From Halichondria panicea (Eukaryota; Porifera; Demospongiae; Suberitida; Halichondriidae), in assembly GCF_963675165.1 (NCBI RefSeq), contig NC_087377.1:10464632-10528631 (forward strand): a stretch of 64,000 nt of DNA, given 5' to 3'. This document shows, piece after piece, positions 1 through 13,862 of this stretch (position 1 is the stretch's first letter; each line of letters opens with the position of its first letter). The notes beneath the pieces were generated by a model, which did no database searches, was not told the DNA's origin, and saw only the letters and a program-made list of their open reading frames with translations. A program made the translations under genes and the position numbers.

Positions 1-60
1 TTATGACGGATTTTTTATGAGAATAATAGGCACATTTTCAAGAATTAAAGAAGGCAAAAT
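1..60. mobile_element. Fragment of the ATTATTC-rich element family
   Basis: In reverse orientation it matches part of the complete element at 10381-11140 (TGTGCCTATTATTCTCATAA). The rest of 61-1088 lies downstream of R1. It contains a short hairpin element (about 770-865) and a fragment of the widespread repeat at 497-575, and no gene that I can support. Confidence 0.5.
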
Positions 61-769
61 AATTATTTATCAGCTAGGGCCTATAATCAGATTGTCCTGG
101 AGCTAGGAGATTCAATTACGAGAATGCCTTATGACGTGCAAGTATTATTATTTTATGCAATGCATACTACAAATCCCTTATTTTTATTAGCATATAAACG
201 ATTAACATTTCATGCAAGCTCTATGTGATAGCTATAATTATATCTAGGTCATGCGGCGGTAGTATGTGTATTTAGAAAATGCTTGTAGTAATACTGCAAT
301 CTGATAGGTCACTGAGAGGTCCATTATTTCACTTATGGACCTGAGGTCTTCTAAGTAGGTCTATTATACTGATTATGCCTACAGGCAAGATGATGTCAAG
401 ATTAACTTGTATGGAACATGGCAACATCACACAGTTTATGTTGAAGTCATAGTAACGATGATACAGTGCATCATTAAAAATTAAAGTTTTGCGTTCTGCA
501 GTGCCGCTTTGCAGCTACAATAGCTAGTGCTCTAGTGCAGAGCTAACTACTATGACAATAGCAACTTTTTATTTGCAATGCGTGATTCTCAAGAAACAGA
601 AACTGCCGGTGCCTTCATCAATGTGAGTTTTTTTATGTAGACTAGCCAGAGCAAAGCTTTAACGTTGCTTGAGGCTTGTAGAAACTCTTGGTTTCAGAGT
701 CTTCTTTGTGTTAATATAGCCTAGCTTGCTTAGCACTATTCTAAACCAGTTATAGGCCTCGTCAACGGT

Positions 770-865
770 CACTATGGAGTTTTGAGACCCTCGCCCTTAG
801 TAGCACCCTCGCTACGCTCGAGATGCTACAGCCTCGGGCCTTCAGGTCTCAAAACCCCATAGAGA
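770..865. repeat. Hairpin element near the end of R1
   Basis: TATGGAGTTTTGAGACC on one side is mirrored by GGTCTCAAAACCCCATA about 60 bases later. The core GCTACGCTCGAG is also partly palindromic. This is likely a small inverted-repeat transposon. Confidence 0.6.
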
Positions 866-1088
866 CCTTGGACTCAGTCTATAACTATTATATAGGCACA
901 CTCAGTCAGAATTTATATGGTAAATTGGTAAAACTGCACATGCAGGCTATCTCAACCATCAACACATCACACATTCATAATTATAAAGAACACCAGTAGT
1001 ATAAAATTATAGGAAAAATAAACAGTTGTAAACTTTGATAACTGTATAATTATACATGCATACACATTCGCAATGTCCCTGTTTTAAT

Positions 1089-4000
1089 TTATAGCTCTGT
1101 TGCTAGCTGTTTGGTTTGGGTGATCTCATCATACAGATGGGGAGAGACGTGAGGTTTGTCTCCTGCCGTCTCATATGCTTCTGAATCATTTCTTTTTAAC
1201 TGAGACACAACAGAAAACGTTTCATTGTGATTTTTAATGCTGTAGTTATAATTTACTTCCTCAGCGCTTTTTTTGGAACCTGTACATGTGTGTGCATGCA
1301 TGATTGTGATGTCATAATTATGTTGTATACTTAAATAACACGTACGATACATTATATGCATTGAATTAATTCAGTTGTGCAATGTTTCACATTGTAATTG
1401 CTGGCAACCATTATTAAAAGGCATAAATTAATGTCTACAGTGCAGTTTATGTACCGTATTACTAGAATTTTTGCTAGAGTATCAAACATTTGCAAACTTT
1501 GCGATGGTTGACCAATTCGCAACAATCAAAACATAAATTATTAGTACAAGTAAATGTACACACGATCCTTGCCAGAACGCAACAGTTAGATCGCAAAGGG
1601 TCAAATTTTCTGCTGATTTGGCTCATTTGCAAAGGTTTTTCACCAGTAAAATATTCTAGTAATACGATACACGAAAATTTGGGGGAGGGGGAAAGTTTGT
1701 GCAAATAGTATGTGTAAAAATCATTTGACTGGTTCGGCCTTTGTACATTGATCTCACTCTCATTGACCAGTGGTATATTCCACTTTCCCAGTAACCATCA
1801 AACAATACCATGCCACTGCATAGGGCCACAATGAACCCCTACTGCCATGCTTAGCACATTATAAGGTGATTTGACATAAAATGAATAGTTTGTAGTGACA
1901 TGCAACATTAAAATACCGAGGCCAGTGCCCAGACTCAGAATTGTCTACTGCAGTGGCTGATACCATTAGGCAGTCTCACAATAAACTGCATTAACCTTTA
2001 GAAGGAACGAAAATGGATGCAGACGCTGAACTAGGCCTATAGACCGAGGCCTAGACAAACTCTTTTCCAAGCTTTCCTGCATGAAGATAAAAATACTTAG
2101 ACCGAACCAATAGACCCCACCCTCTAAGTAAATATGGAGGCGGAGCTGGCTACTGCATGCGCATATATAGCTTTCAAAGGAGGAGCTGGAGCTGGGCGAG
2201 CTAGCAACAACAGGACAAGGCCAAGGAGTGATAAGACTCTTTGCACTTGTTGTACCTGGCTCAAAGCGTATGAAATGAGATCGTCTACAAGCAGCATAAA
2301 TAGTATCCCATGCACCTCCAAGCAAGTGCGTGCATCTGCACCTCGTTGACAAACGATGCAGGAGAAATGGAGAAGAGTGTATTCCTATATAATAGTATAC
2401 AACTGCAGATATACAACAGCATGGTGCGAGTACAGATTGAACAGCCATGCATGGGGGTGTTATTCCAACATATGCATCATGCAATTGAGTGGCCTGACAT
2501 TCGAGGAAATGTCCAAAAACCTGTTTGCTTCATTTTTTAGAATAACAGCTAAGAATTTATGTTTCCAAACTTTAACTTCAGCATCTGAAACATCTTCTAA
2601 CAAGAACTTATACTATGTTATTACCCAAAACAAGTTTCTTCATTGTCATAAAGTTATAATTGTGGTGTGAACTTGAACATTACAGGTTTATGAGAATTTA
2701 TTTACTGATTCAGTCCGTATCCTAGGTGATGTCCAGTAATTATTGACCGATTGCCTAGTAATTAATAACCTCAGCCTCGGGCTACGCCCTCGGTATTGGT
2801 TGTTTATAAACCATAATTAGTAGTCAACCCTTAGGTTAGGTTAATATGGGATATAAAACTCAGTACTGACCAATCAGATTGCTGGATTCTGAGCTAATAA
2901 ATAACGAAGAAAGTGCATGGTGCCCCATTTTTTTATAGATAAAGTCTCATTTATGTGTGGTTTGTATATGCACACTAGCACGTCCCATGTATAATTAAGT
3001 ACACGATAATAATTATTGTATGATGTACGGGTAAAATTATAACCTATCGTTCTGCATGCAAGCTTTGCATACCTCCATAGCGTCTTTTTCTCTTGTACAA
3101 CAGCAGTATCACCACCACGAAAACCACAAGCACCATGGTAACCACAATAACAGCTATCGTAACACCACCGATCAGTACAGGGATGTTTACACCACCTGCA
3201 TAGAAAGAAGATAAGTAACAGATACGTAACAAGTATCAATGCGATGGGGAAATGATCAGCAGTCATTCGTTGAAAACAAAATACAGTAAAGTCTTATATA
3301 AAATAAAGGACGTACTCCGAATTGACAATTAAAAGAGGATGCTGTTTGTTGGGACGTAAAAATTAAGAGTAAAAATTTTTTGGACGAGCGGAGGAAGTTA
3401 AAACGGTGCATTGAAAAGCAATGGAATGGTATACAAACCACAAACAGAGGTTCAAACAACAGTTGAATACCAGTATATAGAAAGAGTATCGAACTTACTA
3501 TACGAGTGCAGTAACACTGTTGTGCTAAACTGCACCAACTTGCGGAGTAGCGTCACAATGAGTCATATCGATCGCGTCATGCAGCTCATGCTATGTCATG
3601 TTACTTTCCATGCACACAGTGTTACTGTACTCATATAGTAAGTTCGACACTCATTATGTACTCATGGTAATACTGATCATGAATATATTCAAAGCACCTT
3701 GGAGCACATGCATGCAACAACGTTAGTTATTATGTGCTTATTGTAGGTACAAAAATGGAGTAAGTGTTGGATGTGCACATAATCAATATATATATTACCT
3801 GGATTCTCTGGGTCTGTCACTGAAGAGTTGAGGAGAGGGAATTGGTAATCGGTACCTACATGGTAATATGAACAAATGAGGTAAATAAAACAGATAGAAA
3901 AATGAAAGCACCACGGGTGCTGATGCCTCACTCAGTGGAGGCGTCAAATCTTACTAATGAAGCTAATGCACCATAGATAAAGCTAAATTAAATATACACA

Positions 4001-7000
4001 CAGGTATACAGTTGAATACATTTTACATTTTGCATGTGCTCTTGCATGGAATATCGTATTACTAGAATATTTTGCTGCTGAAAAACCTTTGCAAGTGAGC
4101 CAAATCAGCAGAAAATTTGACCCTTTGCTATCTAACTATTGCGTTCTGGCAAGGATTGTGTGAGTAGTAATAATTATAATTTAGGTTTTGCGGATTTTAT
4201 TTTTGCAAATTGATCAACCATCGCAAAGTTCGCAAATGTTTGATGCTCGCAAAACATTCTAGTAATACCGTAGTTGTGATGTTGGAGGTTTAAAGAACGA
4301 GTAGACTTTAGTATTAGTGCAACCAGTAGGTTAGTACAACCAGTAGGTTGTACATAGGATTGACAGTGCAGTTGTGTGTGCTTTCAATTATTGCACAAAT
4401 TTAGACAATACTCGCCTTTTATTGGCTCTATCCAAGTTCCATACTTATTGAGTTAAAAATCACATGACATATACGATTCGCATTTTTCATTGGCTCTATC
4501 CAAATTCTGATAGAGCACACGGAAAAATGCTGCAAGAGTCTCCACACCTAATCCCAGCTCTCCTTGATTTTGCCCCCGAGAGATTATAGGGTCTGGCCCC
4601 AACCCAGACTAAGCATCTTTGCAGTTCTTTCCTCACTGTTGCAGCTACTAATAGCTAGCATTCTAGTGCAGAGGTAACTACTAGGTAAAGCAGCAACACT
4701 GTATGGACAAGTTTTGCTACACACTATTCTGCATGGCATTCCAAGTAAGCAAAACTAGGTATAACTCAGAAATGAGGCATTACTTGCAATTCCATGCACA
4801 AACACACTATATACCACCTTGGGCACACCAAGGCATTCCATTATGACCACCTAATTACCTATGTTCTAACAGGGAAACGTGTAAGTAGAGTAAGTATAAA
4901 TCGAGGGACGGGAAACCGGCCAGGACCACTCCTGCTGCCTCTAAAAGCAGTAGCCCGGCCTATACTGTCTTATGCAGTGTAGCCCTATACTGTTGTATGG
5001 TACCTTGCATGCACAACAAATTAAAGAGCAACAAGTATATTGTAGCTATGAACTTTAATTGTACAATCAAGGGGAAGGCACTGATCAGAACTATAATGTT
5101 TATTTGCATTGGGACCTGAGCGCATGGTATTAATGCCTTAATATTGTGTTTAGCCTATCTCCCCAAAGATCATTAAGAGTGATTCTACTTATAATCTTAG
5201 ACCATTATAACTGCTACTTACTGAATGTGACGTTGGTTGATGTACTTCCAGCAATGTTACTGACTGTCACCACAATAGTATAGGAGTGGTTGAGCATAAG
5301 GATAGAGTTCACTTCTATTGTGAGGGGCTGGATGGTGTCACTGGTTGTGTAAGCTGTCTCTGATCCAAGTTTGAACTCGTCTCCAATGGTGGTATGTCCG
5401 TATAGCCACACTTGATATGACCCGGCTTGGTACGAGCAGACATTAGGCAACTGTAAATGCATGTGAGGAAATTCTAAATAGTAAAGATGGAGCATGGTTA
5501 TAAGCCATAATACTAGTCAACCAGTCAATAACTATAATAACGTAGCACGGTTTGAAAACATTAAGCAATGCATACAGGTGACACTTAATACGTACAGCTT
5601 TCCCGCATGGTTACAGTACCACAGGTAATTCGATATTAGGTATCACGTACGTACCTTGAACCTGATGGTATACATTGGACTGCCGTACTTTGTATAAGTG
5701 ACCTTGCATGTATTGCAATCCATCAGCTCAAATTGTGCAGGTGCTGCATTGCGCAATAATGTGAGTGCTTTATAGTCTTAGAAGTATATAGAGCATCTCA
5801 ATAAAGCAGAGTTAACTTTTACAGCAACTTCTGATTACTATTATATAGATGTACAAAATTAATATTGTTTTAACACTGTGCAAACTGAGAGCACGTGAAA
5901 AATCAATTAAAAGTCAGATACATCTCTAGGAGAGTGAACCTAAAGTGTTTGGAATGTTTCCTTCCTAGGTTGGCATGCCTATACACTTATAGTAATCAGT
6001 TTTTAATTGACTGCTAATCTAATTGGCTACTATAGCATACACTTTTCCGTCTATACAGTCTACTTGAAACATTCTAAGATCCATTGGTTATAGCTCTAGT
6101 GTTTTAGCTAGAAACAGTGCATGCCTATAATTATACTTATTATAAGTAGAGTTTACTCCTTATGCATATTCCTTTGATGTATGTATAATAAATTACACAG
6201 CTTCCATAGGCCTGTAAATTGATCTAATATAGATGTACATGTAATTATAACGCAGACAGGAAGGAGGTACACTGTGGTATAAACTTCAAGCCACTACTAA
6301 GGTACTTGTATTGAGCCGCAGGAAGTTGTGATTGTGTCTTGTGTGTACAATGAGAATTATTTCCCGACATATAGATGATTATGGGCGTCTTTATAGGTGA
6401 CAATCAATTAATGCTAATACGAGTTAACTTTAAATACGCTCTTATAATATTGCTGAAACCTCACAGCTGCATGCATGCACCTCACTCACGTATAGGGAAT
6501 CCCCCTGTGACTTGTCCTACTTGCCCCTCCCCGATGTCGCTACTAGCTGTCACGTTCACCACCAGCACATCACATCCTCCCACCCCACTCAGCGGGAAGC
6601 TCGTCTCGTTGCTATGCCAATAGAGTGTAGTACCTTCATTGGTGTTGGTGAGGGTGATGTTGTAGTGTGTGATGGAGTGGTTGGTCCAGGTGAAGGGCGG
6701 AGGCCAGCTCACGTGGAGGAGGGTGCTGTTGACAGCTGTTATCACCGGCTCAGGAGGGGAGGGGGGTCCTGTAAGAACCAATAATTATACATTCATTAAA
6801 TAATTCGAAGCGTTGTCTTTTAAAAACCAGTAAGCCGCCTTAGCAACACTTATCAACCGCTTTATTATTGATACTGGTAAGTTTAACTTATTCGCAAAAA
6901 CGTTGTGTCCCAGTATAAATGTATGGGCTCTGACATTTTAGTTGCCTTTTGTGGTAGGAATTAAGCCTGACAAATGAGCTCATGCCTCTCTGTGAGAAAA

Positions 7001-9133
7001 ATACTGCCGGCTGCACCTAAGCGCTCTACATTGATTCAGTTCTGTACCGCTAAAACCCTCAAAAAGTCCGAGTAACTAAAATCGATGCAGCACATAAATT
7101 ATATAGAAGACGTGCCTACTATAATATTATACAAAGCCAGTATAGAAAGTACCGCGGGTGCTGATGCCTCGGTGGAGATGCCAAAGCTATACATAACATA
7201 AAGCTATACCTATGTATACTAATATAGCTTTTATACACACATTATTTTATCATGATGCGTTAATTAATTCTGCTGCATGCAGGCAAAATCCAGAATCACA
7301 GGGAAACTCAAAGAGCGGGTAATGATTGTTGTTAAAAACGATGGATGCCAACAGTTCAAGTCTAAAAATTAATGGCTGCATCATGTCAGCAGAGCCTGCA
7401 GCTCTCTTCTCACTCTTGCAGCTATCAATAGCTAGCGTTCTAGTGCGGAGGATCTGTGTACTCTAGCTCACTCTTTGCAACTTTCAACTAAGTGGGTGTG
7501 GCTTAGAGCAGCCACGTCACAGGATACTTCTGAAGCTGAAGAGTAAGATATGACTTCATGCGCATTTATGCTACTATGTATGTCGATATAGTCATAACCA
7601 CACTGATTGGGCTTGACCTTTTTTTTGTGAAAATTTTGCCCCCCCCCTTTTTCTGGATCCGCCCCTGGGTCAAGTATACAATGTCAAAACATTGTCTGTA
7701 TAATTATGCCGTGGTGCGCATGCGCAAGCGAGGTGTACAGTAGTGTGTTGTGTGTGTCTGTCTGTGTGTCTGTGTATAGATTGCTATATACAGCTGCTCA
7801 AGAATCAATAAAGTGCAAGTATAAGAGTTTCTATAGGCTTCTAGTCGTGCTTTCAATTCATGAATTGCAAAATAATGCTTTGTTCTCGAATTATGCCTAC
7901 TTGCTATTGCAGCATTTTCATAACTTGTTCACCGAGTGTTGCTACTCTATACTTATTCGAGCGAATCTGCAGTGATCACTGGTCTTCTAGCAAGACAGGG
8001 GGGAGGGCACGTGCCTCTTGTGCCATGCACTGGATCCGCCACTGCTTGTTGTTTAATTAAACTTCATGGACAATGTATGCATGTTATTACTGATGTTAAA
8101 CTATAGCTATCCAATAGCTGCTTATTGTTCTTATCAATACAACTTGATCTACACTAGACTATAGTATTGCATTCAATAGCACAATAAGTCAGGATTTTTG
8201 ATACTCTATATATAGTCTCAATCTAACAATGGGATCTAAACTGAAGACTTGGCGGCCGGTGCATGTTGTGGCATAATTATGACCATTTTTAGTAAGAATG
8301 TCTTATTAACAGTTGTACATTATGCCGCACACAAAGCTCCATGGCGCGCCAACTCTGTGGTGCTGTGCTCAACGTGCATGGACAGTGTGTGGATCTGTTC
8401 ACATGCATGTGTGCATGTAGTTCGTGGGAATTAAATCAATCATGCATAATGCATGTATAATAATACCTGTATAATATTATATGACGCTTAAAACAGACTA
8501 ACCTAGAACTGTCAGACTTCCATGATAGCTGAATGCACTTGCAAGTCCATCATCAGCATGTCGTACAACAATAGTGTTATTCATATCCATTCTCGCCGGT
8601 ATTGTTAGAGAGTTTTCTGTATCATTCAAAACAATTCCCAATTGACGAATGTTAGCAGCGTCGCTGGGACTAGAAGAGGCGTAACGGGTGCCACTAGCCA
8701 AAACAACAATCCACGATAGTTCAATATAAGGAGATGTGTCGCTGAAGGTTGAATAGAAGGTAACATTCTCTCCAAGGACCACAGTGAAGTTTCCAGGGTG
8801 TGGTGTGAACGTGCCTTCCAAGTCTGCATGCACGTATACACAGCATCAGTACATGCATACATGCAGTATATAGATACAAGTTTGAGTGCAAGCGTTGCAA
8901 CGTATATTCATATTATAATTATTGCCAAAATTACATAGCTTTTCATTTTCAGTATAAAAAAATTATTAAAGTCACTGAAACATGATTTTTGCGGCATTTC
9001 AAATGGAAGTATTTGCTTCTTAGAAGCAACAATCATTAGACATACCAAACTGACTGAAACATGATGTAATGAACCCAAGAAGCAATAATATTATGACACC
9101 AGCTTTAGAAAGGGATACTGCAAACAACTTCAT
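1089..9133 (-). CDS. R1: Ig/FN3 single-pass receptor with short tyrosine-containing tail (458 aa, 8 coding exons)
   Basis: Coding exons in transcription order: 9133-9046, 8823-8503, 6768-6490, 5743-5655, 5450-5222, 3855-3799, 3195-3073, 1279-1089. All junctions are GT-AG, the phases join, and one ORF of 1377 nt results. Exon 1 is a signal peptide (MKLFAVS then a leucine-rich core). Exon 2 is an Ig-like domain with the core Trp (LSWIV) but no cysteine. Exon 3 is an FN3 domain (PPSPPEP, HVSWPPP, HYNITLTN). Exons 4-5 form a cysteine-containing second FN3-like domain. Exon 6 is a stalk. Exon 7 is a transmembrane helix followed by YKRKRR. Exon 8 is a 63-residue tail with Y431 (YETA) and Y445 (YDEI), possible SH2-binding sites. 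Many NxS/T sites lie in the ectodomain. A cell-surface recognition or signalling receptor is inferred; the ligand is unknown. Most exons are phase 1-1, which favours shuffling. Compare R2, which has a different tail. Confidence 0.8.
1455..1666. mobile_element. MITE with CGTATTACTAGAAT terminal repeats
   Basis: The 14-base ends are CGTATTACTAGAAT and ATTCTAGTAATACG. The interior is shared, in opposite orientation, with the element at 4055-4270, and in degraded form with 46080-46255 and 60385-60540. The copy lies in the last intron of R1. Small ORFs over it are incidental. Confidence 0.8.
4055..4270. mobile_element. MITE with CGTATTACTAGAAT terminal repeats, second copy
   Basis: It has the same ends as the element at 1455-1666 and an inverted interior. 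It lies between exons 5 and 6 of R1. Confidence 0.8.
7140..7990. mobile_element. Composite of the widespread CGCATGCGCA repeat family in an R1 intron
   Basis: 7140-7460 matches the left part of the full-length copy at 49660-50215 (GGGTGCTGATGCCTCGGTGG, then CTAGCGTTCTAGTGC). 7690-7990 is the right part in the reverse direction (GTGCGCATGCGCAAGCGAGG). Related pieces are at 497-575, 3890-3960, 4625-4785, 10110-10345, 18905-19085, 36840-37070, 58577-58800 and 63619-64000. Confidence 0.7.
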
Positions 9134-9658
9134 CTGAATAAAACCTGCAAAAAGATATGCCGAAACATTAATTTTTGCAGTGCATGAACTGTGGGGTAAT
9201 GGTAAGATGTTGGTTGCTGCATTAACGACCCACCATAGTTATAGACTATCTGTGAATGATAACACAAATTGCTTATAGATCCTGTACGTATAATACAGTT
9301 TTTAGTGCGTAAAACATGTTATGTTACGGCCTGTTATCAATTATGCATGCATATATAGAGGGTTGTTTGAACAACATGCAGGCATGAGTGACAGTTACTA
9401 TATAATTATAGGCACTGCAGACTAGTATTATAAGGTAACATATTATTACAGCATCCAGCTGAAATTAGATGCATGTATATAAGAGGGGGCCGGCCCAGGT
9501 TTTAACCTATATAGTTATAATTATATAGCAGCCCCATGCATGGCTTATATACGTTATATATTGCATATATATATAGGGCTAGTATGAAGGCAGGTATATA
9601 CTGATACCTATATTAATCATTCAGCCAGACGGCCAGTAACAATTGAAAAAGAACTTAC

Positions 9659-9725
9659 CTACAAAACAACACAGCTCATCAAAATTCTGAGAATTCAGGA
9701 CAGAAAACTAAGTTCTTTGTTGGAG
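9659..9725 (-). other. Probable 5' untranslated exon of R1
   Basis: On the minus strand a GTAAGT donor follows position 9659. The coding exon of R1 is preceded by a TTTTTGCAG acceptor about 14 bases before its ATG, so a leader intron is likely. The same block recurs at about 18715-18775 beside a decayed receptor copy. A similar donor lies at 38953 near R2. The 5' limit of the exon cannot be seen. Confidence 0.45.
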
Positions 9726-9744
9726 TGGCTTTTATTATAGATTA

Positions 9745-9785
9745 TATAGAATCTAGTCAACTCTTCAATAAATACTGCATGCACC
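9745..9785 (+). pseudogene. Leader relic of a lost family-A gene
   Basis: The stretch resembles the leader just before the ATG of the A genes: the motif GTCAACTCTTCAATAAA, then a piece ending ACTGCA. No A exon follows. A similar relic is at about 18783-18812. This suggests that R1 once had a divergent A partner whose body was deleted. Confidence 0.4.
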
Positions 9786-10380
9786 TGTCAAAAAATCAAC
9801 AGCTATTAAATTTCCCTCTATGGAATGTTAATGATTTTGCCATCCTAAAGCTATGAATAGATTTATTAGCTTGGTAATACTCCTAGATACTACTGCATGC
9901 AGTGAAGTTATCAGAAGGTTGACTGTAATACTGCCACCTTGCTTCCTTGCTTGCATTGATATTCACTTCAGTACACTAGATCTTTATTAAATTCACAAGC
10001 AAAGAGTCGATCACAAACACATATTATAATTATGCAGACAAGAAGTGTGACGTTAACGCCCTCTCGAAACGGGTACAGTGATTGATATATATTATGTGTC
10101 TGTTCTACCAATATAGCTAGCGTTCTAACTATAATTATAGTGCAGAGCTGACTACTATAATAAGTAGAGTATAGCAACACTCCATGAACAAGTTTTGCTA
10201 TGCACTCTTCTGAAAATACTGCATGGCATTCCAAGTTAATAATACAGAAGCTCTTTCTTGAGCAGCTGTAGCAGTCTATAGCTATACACAGACACACAAA
10301 CACACTACCATATACCTCGCTTGTGCATGCTGCGCACCTATGAATAATAACACTTACATATGTATGAACCACACAGTATA

Positions 10381-11140
10381 TAGGCCTGAGCTAATTATTC
10401 AATCTATTATTTAAATCTTTTATTCTCACTTTCCTTCCCTATTATTCAAGAAACTCTCACTAGGCCCTGATAATAAATTTTTCACTCATTGTTCTATTCT
10501 TAGAAAAATGTGCCTATTATTCTCATAAAAAATCCGATTATTCTCCAAAAAATGTGGCATAACAAAATTAAGACGTAGAAATAAACACAACACACAACTG
10601 ACTCAAGACATAATTAATATATCGTGTTATCTCGCTGAATTGAACTGATCCATAATTAGGTATTACTAAAAGGGCAGCTGATTCATGATTCACCTTCAGC
10701 CATTTTTTGCCATGAAAACATCGTTATGCAAGTAATGATCTTTACCAAAAATGGACATTGACGCCCAATTATTCTTTAGACACCTATTATGCTAAAATTA
10801 TTCCAAGCATAATTTTTCACGGCCTAACTCTCACCTATTATTCAAGTTTTTCAGTCTGTTTTTGACAATAATTTCTAACACATGGAAAAATTGGAATAAA
10901 CAGTATAAATTTGTCCTCTATATAGATCTCTTTCTTCCTACAGTGGATTGCAACCTTTCTCTTTCTTGTGAGATTTGATGTGCTTGAGGTAAGGCTTGAG
11001 GAGCTTTGAAGACTTCAAATTAAAAATTTTTAGATGATCTCCCTGTTTTTAGAGCCATTCTGAGCATGCGCAATAGTGTTTTGTGGTTAATTTTGCCTAT
11101 TATCCAAGATGCTGCCTATTATTCAATTAGCTCAGGCCTA
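10381..11140. mobile_element. 760 bp inverted-repeat element, TAGGCCTGAGCTAATT ends
   Basis: A perfect 16-base terminal inverted repeat bounds an AT-rich body that repeats CTATTATTC and has no ORF. The duplicated locus at 19090-19515 lacks it, so it inserted after or independently of that duplication. Confidence 0.8.
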
Positions 11141-11451
11141 CCACACAGGTAACATTTTCCCCCTATATTGTGCCATTGCAGCACGTAAGATGATGGATTG
11201 CGATACACGCCGCTAAAATCTCTCATAATTGTGGTTTGTAATGCGTGATGCTAGCTCGACATGATCAATTGTATACAGTGATACCATGCATCATATACAC
11301 CTGTTAATTAAAGAGCGATCTAGTACATATCACCATCTCAAAAGGGAATGGATAATATCGATTCACTTAACACTCAAACGTGATAAAAATACATGTATTA
11401 TAATTATACTGAGGGGCACTGATTTGCACATGTTTTGCATATAATTATACC

Positions 11452-13862
11452 TCTACGGCGTCGTCTTCTCTTACAGTCGCAGAGTTACCACGGACACAAC
11501 AAGCACCGTGGCGACCACAACAAAGACTAATACCACTAATCTGTACATGGGCATTCTCACTGCCTGTAAAGATTATGGTGATTTACCTACGTTTAACTAT
11601 CAATTATGGCTTGTTGTATACCTTACAAAATCATGCATATACAATTGGGATTGAAACACGTACAGCAGACAAGAATTTAAACTGTTGCAATATTATACAG
11701 TGATGAGCCATGAACTATAAATAAAGGACATCATTGTTTGGGAACAACCAATGACCAAATTATATAGACAGGATGTAGGTTTGTAGGGAAATGGGAAACA
11801 TGCAATTGGGACCTATTAATTTAACCTCCATTATAGAGGCTCTTTGTTTGGCTGGACTGTCCTTTGTACTGACGCCCAATTGTGTTAGCAATAATTGTAT
11901 GTTATATGCAAGTGTACAAACAGAGTTCAGTAACAGTTCATTCAAATTATTATCAGCTATGCTCTATATAGCTATTGGAGAGATTACAATGAGTCTATAC
12001 ATTTGGTATGAAACAGAGCATGTGAGGCAACGTCAGAATTACCTGTCATCAGTGGAATCCCTATATAAGCCTGTCACTGAGGAGGTGAGGACAAGGAATT
12101 GGTAATCTGTACCTATAGATACGGTATAGTAAACAACAATTCACATGAGGCCGGTAAAAAAATGACATGCATGGTAATTACGCCGGTATGTAGAGATCTA
12201 TATGGAGCCACCAAGGTTTCATGGCGACTGTGTATACCTGAAATATTAAAGTCCCAACAGGAAGGAGTTAAGCATATGGATAGTATAATTCTATGCACTG
12301 ACAACAGAAGAGACAGTAATGAGTATGAACCTCGTTATACATTCAAACAACGGGAACCCTTTAGCTATAATAACTAGAGCACTGAAGTGTAAACCCTCAG
12401 CGTTAATTTGAGGTTTAGTGAGTTTACAGCCTCGAGTCAAAGCCGTGTGTACATCTAGGTCAACGTGCAGGTTCAAGCATTTTAGCTTTTTAGATTTTGC
12501 TCGCTTTTATTCGACACCGAAGCTAACATATTCCTTGAAACAAACCTTAATTGATTGTTTACTGAATGTGAGTGACGTTGGTTGATGCACTGGTTGAGCA
12601 TATTAAAGGATAGACTCTACGTACCTCTATTGTGAGGGGCTAAGCCATCTCCAATCCGAGTTCAAACTCACCTCTATATATATAAGGTTAGTAGGTCTCA
12701 TGCACAGTTTGGTATGAGCAGACATTAAAATTAATGTGGAAATCCAAAAAAATAAATACAAATTAATTACAAAGTTTGTTATAAGCATTATAAGTGGTAA
12801 TATATAGGTGGTCTCCGTGATCGAGATGTGATACCATATAGTTTGACCAATAATCATTTAATAGACAATAATTACCTCCCAAGTAATATGAGCAATGCAG
12901 GTGGTATACAAGTGCCAAACTTTTTGGGTGAGAAATGAAACATTACCTCATACTGGTACTGTCACACAGATATAGCAATCGTAAATTATTGTTGGAATAA
13001 CGTACAAACCGCATAAGACACAAACAAGGAGGGAGAACAATGTGTAGTAATATTATATATTGCATGTGCAGCAGGATGTGCAACTCAATCAGTTTAACAT
13101 ACTCCTCTTTATAGGAGAAGTATAGACAATACTTTCCATTAATGTAAGCAGTTTCAAAATCACAAGTATAGCCCTCCAACAAACTCGAACAATGTCATCA
13201 CAAGTCCTGGATGCATGTATACATAATAATTATTATATTGACTGTATTTGGGCTCTTAATTGTCTGTATAGCATGTGTAATATTTCACAGGTGGGATGAT
13301 TGCTTGACTATATATAGCACTTTGCCGCTACTGAATTATTAGCTGTGACACAGCTAGTGTTGATAAATCATTTCCCTTACTCCTTTTTAGCTTTGTAAAT
13401 AGAAGACATTGTAGTGCTGAGACATGTGACTATTTTTATAATGGCAATTAAGATTAGGTAAACTGTGCTGTCCCTCGTTAACTGTATACAGTGGAATGTG
13501 TTCAAACAGGAAATGAACAAGGCTATACATTCAATGTCTGTATGATGCTTATTACATCATAAAATTATACAAGACTGTGTGATGCATACAAGACACCCAA
13601 TCAACTTAAAAGTTATCACGGTTTGCAAGCACATCTGCTGCATGTCGTTTAACAGTCAACATGCCCGGTGCATGATGGTGTTCATATATCCAATTCTCGT
13701 TTGCACTGTCAGATTGCATCATTCAAAACAATTCCCATGCAGTCTGCAAATTAGCCGGAGTATGAGTACGGGATAGTTTGATAATGTACCGCTGAAACTT
13801 AAATTTAGAAGATCGCATGCATGCATGCATTCTCAGTAACGTTTCCAGGGTGTGGTTTGATC
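11452..13862 (-). pseudogene. R-psi-a: decayed receptor copy, partner of A1
   Basis: Recognisable remnants on the minus strand, in receptor order: part of the Ig exon (about 13700-13860), an uncertain conserved block (about 13085-13185), part of the second FN3-like exon (about 12562-12720), the stalk exon (12112-12043, with extra bases that shift its phase) and the transmembrane exon (11563-11452). In the transmembrane exon the frame that matches R2 meets a TAA directly at the end of the helix. No signal-peptide, FN3 or tail exon was found. The copy stands head-to-head with A1. Confidence 0.7.

Noticed and set aside
6512..6784. Plus-strand ORF opposite the R1 FN3 exon, and its counterpart at 35822-36205
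   Set aside because: They are antisense shadows of the FN3 exon; the minus strand has the domain motifs and the splice sites.
7706..7975. ORF of 89 codons in an R1 intron
   Set aside because: It lies wholly in a copy of the widespread CGCATGCGCA repeat.
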